The notes beneath the pieces are model-generated. The model was not told the DNA's origin and did no database searches. It saw only the letters and a program-made list of their open reading frames with translations. Below are positions 59,400-64,000 of a DNA stretch of 64,000 nucleotides, piece by piece. The stretch's first letter is position 1. Every line of letters begins with the position of its first letter. The stretch is from Clitoria ternatea (taxonomy: Eukaryota > Streptophyta > Magnoliopsida > Fabales > Fabaceae), in the NCBI GenBank assembly GCA_037962975.1, contig CM075669.1, positions 194,750,501 through 194,814,500 on the forward strand, in the 5' to 3' direction. Position numbers and translations under genes: made by a program.

Positions 59400-60510
59400 T
59401 GTAACATCCCGATTTAATAATTAATTGCCGAATGAAAATAAATCATTAAAATAATAATTTTAAAAGTGGGAAAAATTATTTATTAATTATAGTGGACTTA
59501 ATTAATTTAAGTTAAGGAAACAAAGGCTGATTGAAGGTGATTAGTTGTCAATAGCCGATTAGTTGTGACTTTGTGCGTATGACACATATGGGGGGGGCTG
59601 CTGCTGTGCACGACTTCCCACCCCACTCTTCCCTTCTCCGTGCATGCATATATGTGCTACTGGGCCACTTTATTTCTCATTTTTTTCCCTTCAGACTTCT
59701 CTTCTTTCTGTTTCTTTTCTTCTCTTCTTCGCTCTTCACTCTCCTTCCCTTCTTCTTCTTTCTTCTCTGCTCTCTGTTCCCGTGAGCTCGCAACAGTGGT
59801 GGCTGAGGATCGGAGTCCTCCTTCCTTACTTGACGAGTCAGAGAGGGTGAGGGTGTGCATTCCCTCTGCATGCAACCCGTCTCCTTCCACGCTGCTCCTT
59901 CCCTGTTCTTTCATTTTCCTTCGTCGACTTCCCTCCTTCTTCCTTTCCTTGCTCGAAGCTGCCAAGTCTCCGTGGAGATCTGCACTATGAGGAGCTTCAT
60001 GATGGTTGGAGTGTTCACAGCGTTGTGATAGAGCTACTCCAGGGAGCGAACCGAGAGCTGGGTGTCTCAGAGGCTCGAATGGCCTCCCCCGTCCTTGCAT
60101 GCAGATGCACTGAGAGTGACTCGGTGATATTCTAGAACAGAGTATCGTGTTGATCGACTGGAAGCTTCAGTCCAGGTAGGGGGTATCTTCTATCTTAAAT
60201 GCATGGGTTATGAACGGGTTCCGGGTGTCAATGGCTTGTTGATTCTGTGTCTGATCCTGTGTTTTGCTTGCATGATGAGTATATGGTACCCGAATACGTG
60301 ACGAGTGGGTGTTGAGTGATGCGTGTTTGATTCCGTCTGTGAAATGCATGTTAATAGCCTTGAGAATATTGCATGATCGTATGAAAAAAATGTGTTGCAG
60401 TGCGGTTGATGATTACCGTGTGGTTTATGTGATGAGCAAGTTACTATGAGCTTGAAATACTGACTGCATGTGTGAGAATGTGGATTTAGTAAATCTGATA
60501 GTGTCCAATA

Positions 60511-60725
60511 CCGACTGCATGTGATGCATGTGTTGTTGAGTGCTGATAATGCCTAATGCCGATTGCATGAGATGCATGTGCTATTTGAGTTCTGATGATG
60601 TACAATGCCGACTGCGTGAGATGCATGTGTTGTTGAGTTCTGTTAATGCTTAGCACTGATTGCATGATATGCATGTGTTGTTTGAGTGCTGATGATGTAC
60701 GATGCCGATTGCATGAAATGCATGT
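60511..60725. repeat. 48/49-bp minisatellite in LTR J
   Basis: The word CCGA(T/C)TGCATGAGATGCATG recurs at 60511, 60559, 60608, 60656 and 60705, periods 48-49, with TGTTGTTGAGT(G/T)CTGAT between. Five imperfect units. Confidence 0.88.
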
Positions 60726-61394
60726 ATGGCTGTGTATATGAACTCTGTGTTGTGTGATGAATCCGCGTGTGGCGCATGGGATGCGTTTGTGCTGGGAGCA
60801 CGTAGTATGGGACACTACCATCGGTTATTAAAGCGTGGGACGCTGTGAAATCCTTGAGTGGGACTCAAGGTAGCCCTTGAGTGGGACTCGGGCTGCCTGT
60901 GAACACCTCCGTTGGCGCTGAGAGCGTTGGTGTCACCTGTGGGCAAACGGTTGGGTACCTGTAAAATGACCAAGCAGCTGGGAGCTGAACTGAGCTGAGT
61001 GCTATGTATGAAAAGGCTGGGAGCCTACGTTGCAATGTCAAAACCGATTACACACAAATGCGGAACCGAGTGAATAATCTATGTATATGTATTGCTGATG
61101 TTGAGTGGAATTTGATCATGCGTGTGATGATGTTAATAAGATGATGAATGTATATAACCGAGCAAATTATTCTGTGTGCATATGCTGTTGATGCTGATTG
61201 AAATATGTTCTATGAATGCATGTTAATGTTATTGAAAAGTTGTATATATATAGCCGAGTGAGAATTGTTGAATTCCGATTGAGAAATGTTCAATATGTGC
61301 ATTCTGATTCATAGGCATTATTATGTCACTGATTATTGTATGTTAATGTTATTGAATTGATACGTGCATAAGGCTGAGTGATAACTGGTGGATT

Positions 61395-61458
61395 CCGATC
61401 GGTAAGAGTCTGATGTGTGTCCTGGTCCGATCGGTAAGAGTCTGATGTGTGTCCTGGT
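61395..61458. repeat. Perfect 32-bp tandem duplication in LTR J
   Basis: The unit starting CCGATCGGTAAGAGTCTGAT and ending GTCCTGGT occurs twice head to tail. Confidence 0.92.
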
Positions 61459-62039
61459 TGATTGGTATTGCTCTGACTTTAATCATTTCCATGTATAATT
61501 GTGTGTATATATATATTGTGGTATAATTGTGGGACGACCTGAGTCAGTATCTATCATTTAATATTTAAGATGCTCACCCCTACACCATTTTCAGTGTGTG
61601 CAGGTCGGACTCGGAAGTGATGATAGGGCCTCAAGTCCGAGTGTAGTGCACTTCGACTGTTGAGTGTTTGTATTGCGTTTAGCATGTTCAGTCAGAGTGG
61701 CCTTGGCCGGCTCTCATGTAAAATGACGATTAAATATATTTATTTATAAAGATTGATTTGATAAGTATAGACATGGTGTCACTTGTATGGATCTGTAAAT
61801 AATGGTAAAGGTATAATGTTAAGTTAATGAGTATTCCGAGTATATGGTTACATGTATATGGGTCGGTAGATTGGACTTGTGGGCAGATTTATATTTCTGG
61901 GAACATATATTCCTACGTATGTGCTTTATGTGGATTTGATGCATCTTCCGACTGGAATGTGTTGTTAAATGATTCGAGGGCTGTTGATGAGTGAAATAAT
62001 GTTAAGTTGATGGTTCCAAGTGAGGATTACTGGGTGGCT

Positions 62040-62640
62040 TTTCCGAGTGAATACGCTGAGTGATTCTGAGTGAAAGATATAAGTAAACCCCGAGTGAGGA
62101 AGAGTTTGTATTCCCGAGTGAAAACCTTGAGTGATCCCCTTCTGAGAGAGGAGTTAGAGTAGTGGTTTAGAGTGGAATGGATCCTAAGTGTAAGGTATTG
62201 GTAATCCGAGTGAATGATGTAAAATCCGAGTGAGTGAGGATTGGTATGCCGACTGTTGAGTTTTGAATAAGTCCGAGTGGGACTTAACTACCTGATTTCC
62301 CGAGTGAATGTGAGAATGTATACTGAATAGTGAATGTGTAATGTGACCCGATTGTGTCAAGGATGGAATACGTCGAGTGATGTTTGATTAGGATATATTT
62401 CGAGAGAGAAAGAGTTCTGGATTCCGAGTGGTTTATACTTGTGACCTATATGAATGAAATGAGGAGCTGTGTGGATTCTTGAGTGAAGTATGAGCGTGAT
62501 GATTTACCGGGTGAACATATGTCCCAAATCTGAGTGAGAGATTACCTTGTACCTGTGTTTGCCCCAGCGAATTAGACTTAGCTCCAGCGAGTGTGAGTGC
62601 ATGGAAGACTTCTGGGATGTTCACTTAAGCGAATGATACT
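62040..62640. repeat. CCGAGTGA motif cluster in LTR J
   Basis: CCGAGTG or TCGAGTG occurs about nine times, with more one-base variants (CTGAGTGA, CTTGAGTGA), at irregular spacing. Confidence 0.8.
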
Positions 62641-62872
62641 TCACCGAGCGAGTCAGCGTTGTCATGGATTTCGCCCAGGTGCTGATGTGTCTCACTGAAC
62701 CGAATGGGTCGGTTCGAGCCTTATTCCTTCCGCTGGTTACTATACGTATGAATGTTCTTTTATTTCCCTTGCCTTCCTCTTCCGTTTCCTATGCCGATCG
62801 TCCAGTGGCTATTTTTATGGAAAAATTTCCCCTGTTTTTGGGTTTATTGTTTATTAAAATTAGGGAGTTACA

Positions 62873-62877
62873 TGGTC
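62873..62877. other. Target-site duplication TGGTC, right of LTR J
   Basis: TGGTC matches 59395-59399. Confidence 0.88.
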
Positions 62878-63383
62878 CTACAATTATTTAATGTAGGGTT
62901 TGATAACTCTAGTGGGGCAGGACCATCTAACCCAGAGGAATACTTCTCTTGAGGTAGGAGATGAGTATATTTTCTAAATGCATAATCAATTGTGTATTGA
63001 TATTATATATTGATGCATATTTGCATGTTTGTCCTTGAATGGATATACTACCTCTTGTGTGTGATGTTAATTGAGATTGATTCATGATTAATGGTTAGAT
63101 GTTAGATTGGCACATTTGATGTGGATATGAATTTGGAGTGTAATTGATGACATGCTCTTTTGATTCCCATGTGTGGATTGATGTTGATATAAATCCTTGG
63201 CTATTGTAATCTTAAACAATGTGAATCGTATGCCTTGGAGAGTTTTATAAATGGTTGTGTGCCACTAACTATAATGTTAAGGGCAAATTATACCCCTAAC
63301 TGAGAGGGTGAGGAATTCTTATGAAGCCAAGGCTAGCATATGCATTATTGTATTCATGGCATGCCTAACATAGCATATTATAT

Positions 63384-63700
63384 GTGGTTGCGATCACTTG
63401 GTATATTAAGATAATATAGATCTTGTGGGATCTTGTGAGAAAGGACCCTTGCGTGGAGGACAAATATTTGAATGATTATAAGTGGTTGCGATCACTTGAC
63501 ATATTGAGTTAATAGAGGTCTTGTAGGATCTTATGAAAAATGGACCCTTGCATGGGGGATAAATATTTGGATGACTATATGTGGTTACGATCACTTGATA
63601 TATTAAAACAATAAAGGTCTTGCAGGATCTTGTGAAAAGCACCCTTGCTAGGGGACAAATGCTTAAGCAACTATATGTGGTTGCAATTGGTTGATAAATC
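63384..63700. repeat. 98-bp tandem repeat in LTR-D2
   Basis: GTGGTTGCGATCACTTG or a variant recurs at 63384, 63482, 63581 and 63677 (periods 98, 99, 96). Each unit also holds GATCTTGT and ACCCTTGC. LTR-D1 has two diverged equivalents near 23920-24090. Confidence 0.82.
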
Positions 63701-64000
63701 ATGTACGCATAAGCTATGAATAAATGTTTTAAACTGGATCCATTACGTATACATTTTATAGTATGACATATGCATTAGCCCTAGGGACATGGTATTTGAG
63801 TTGGAGAAGATTAAGAAAGATGACACCCTATTAAGAGTGTTAATTAAGGAATGGATCCCATTTTTGGTCACTAACTAATTATGTATTGTTGTTGTTGTGA
63901 CCCCTTAATGTTGCTTATGGATTGTGACAATGGGTGTGGTAATATTGTGATTTGGTGACTTGGTTCTACTTGGTAATGCCCTTGTTAATGGACTTGTTAT

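Larger units (their letters stand above)
59400..62872 (+). repeat. LTR J: 3.47-kb solo LTR, Tekay-like, relative of the element B LTR
   Basis: It starts TGTAACATCCCGATTTAAT and ends AGGGAGTTACA with perfect TGGTC duplications. Similarity to the element B LTR is seen at the start (ATTGCCGAATGAA), at CCCCACTCTTCCCTTCTC, at AGGTAGGGGGTA and at TCACCCCTACACCATTTTCA. No primer site, internal region or second LTR follows, so it is a solo LTR. It contains a 48/49-bp minisatellite (60511-60725), a 32-bp perfect duplication (61395-61458) and a CCGAGTGA-rich segment (62040-62640). Open frames inside it have no family resemblance. Confidence 0.9.
54292..64000 (+). repeat. LTR-D2: second, interrupted copy of the 4.4-kb LTR family, running off the window
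   Basis: It starts TGTAACATCCTAAAT and follows LTR-D1 loosely at first (AAAATTAATTATG; a pyrimidine-rich CTTCTC segment). After two insertions it resumes at 62878, where AATGTAGG(G/C)TTTGA, GGAATACTTCTCTT(G/A)AGGTAGGAG and TTTTCTAAATGCAT match LTR-D1 at 23547-23645. By comparison with D1 some 0.7-0.8 kb remain beyond the window. The D2 parts visible are 54292-54895, 59155-59399 and 62878-64000. Element C and LTR J interrupt it. Confidence 0.72.

Noticed and set aside
59640..60100. Overlapping open frames of 60-147 codons on both strands in LTR J.
   Set aside because: They come from a pyrimidine-rich (CTT/TTC) leader-like segment; low complexity and no family resemblance.

Overview
The window is repeat-dense plant nuclear DNA, almost entirely LTR retrotransposons nested inside one another. 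The lineages recognised (Athila, Tekay-like and Reina-like Ty3/gypsy; SIRE/Sirevirus-like Ty1/copia) place it in a flowering plant, most likely a eudicot. A legume is my guess from the overall repertoire, not something the sequence proves. I found no intact host gene, rRNA, tRNA gene, CRISPR array or bacterial-type operon. The only host-gene trace is a short cytochrome P450 fragment.

Left nest (1-17029): a minus-strand Athila element (A) runs off the left edge. Its gag, protease, RT/RNase H and integrase read from about 5212 down to 1. Its 5' LTR is split by a complete plus-strand Tekay-like element (B, 6507-16489) with 2.6-kb LTRs and a perfect ATATG target-site duplication (TSD). A itself seems to have landed in an older LTR whose end survives at 16897-17029. 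Bases 17030-18600 are unassigned.

Middle (18600-35345): a degenerate tandem repeat of about 200 bp was broken by three insertions, each with a TSD. These are a SIRE-like copia element H (19056-31428, TSD GTGTT), an 802-bp solo LTR (31938-32739, TSD GTATT) and a minus-strand copia solo LTR (33173-34579, TSD TTAAT/TTAAC). H in turn carries a 4.43-kb solo LTR (21004-25433, TSD AAGAC) inside its gag gene. Each LTR of H holds about 17 copies of the palindromic core AATCGATTA.

Between nests (35346-38305) is AT-rich sequence of unknown identity with a minus-strand P450 fragment near 37085-37394.

Right nest (38306-64000): a Reina-like gypsy derivative (F) has gag joined directly to integrase. It is interrupted by a copia LTR (39215-40424) and by a complete minus-strand SIRE-like element E2 (40594-51061, TSD TTAAC) that has an extra decayed reading frame after pol. 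F ends against a minus-strand gypsy LTR (G, about 52323-53886). A second copy of the 4.4-kb LTR family starts at 54292 and runs out of the window. It is interrupted by a truncated Athila-like element (C) with a spliced-type env-position ORF and 3' LTR, and by a 3.47-kb solo LTR (J, 59400-62872, TSD TGGTC).

Nothing here looks functional for transposition. The coding regions are broken mostly by stop codons that lie one C-to-T or G-to-A change from a sense codon, as expected of methylated, silenced repeats. The most interesting leftovers are regulatory-looking repeat architectures inside LTRs: the AATCGATTA array, the TGACGC/GCGTCA palindromes, a 17-bp perfect hairpin, the CCGAGTGA array and multiplied polypurine tracts.
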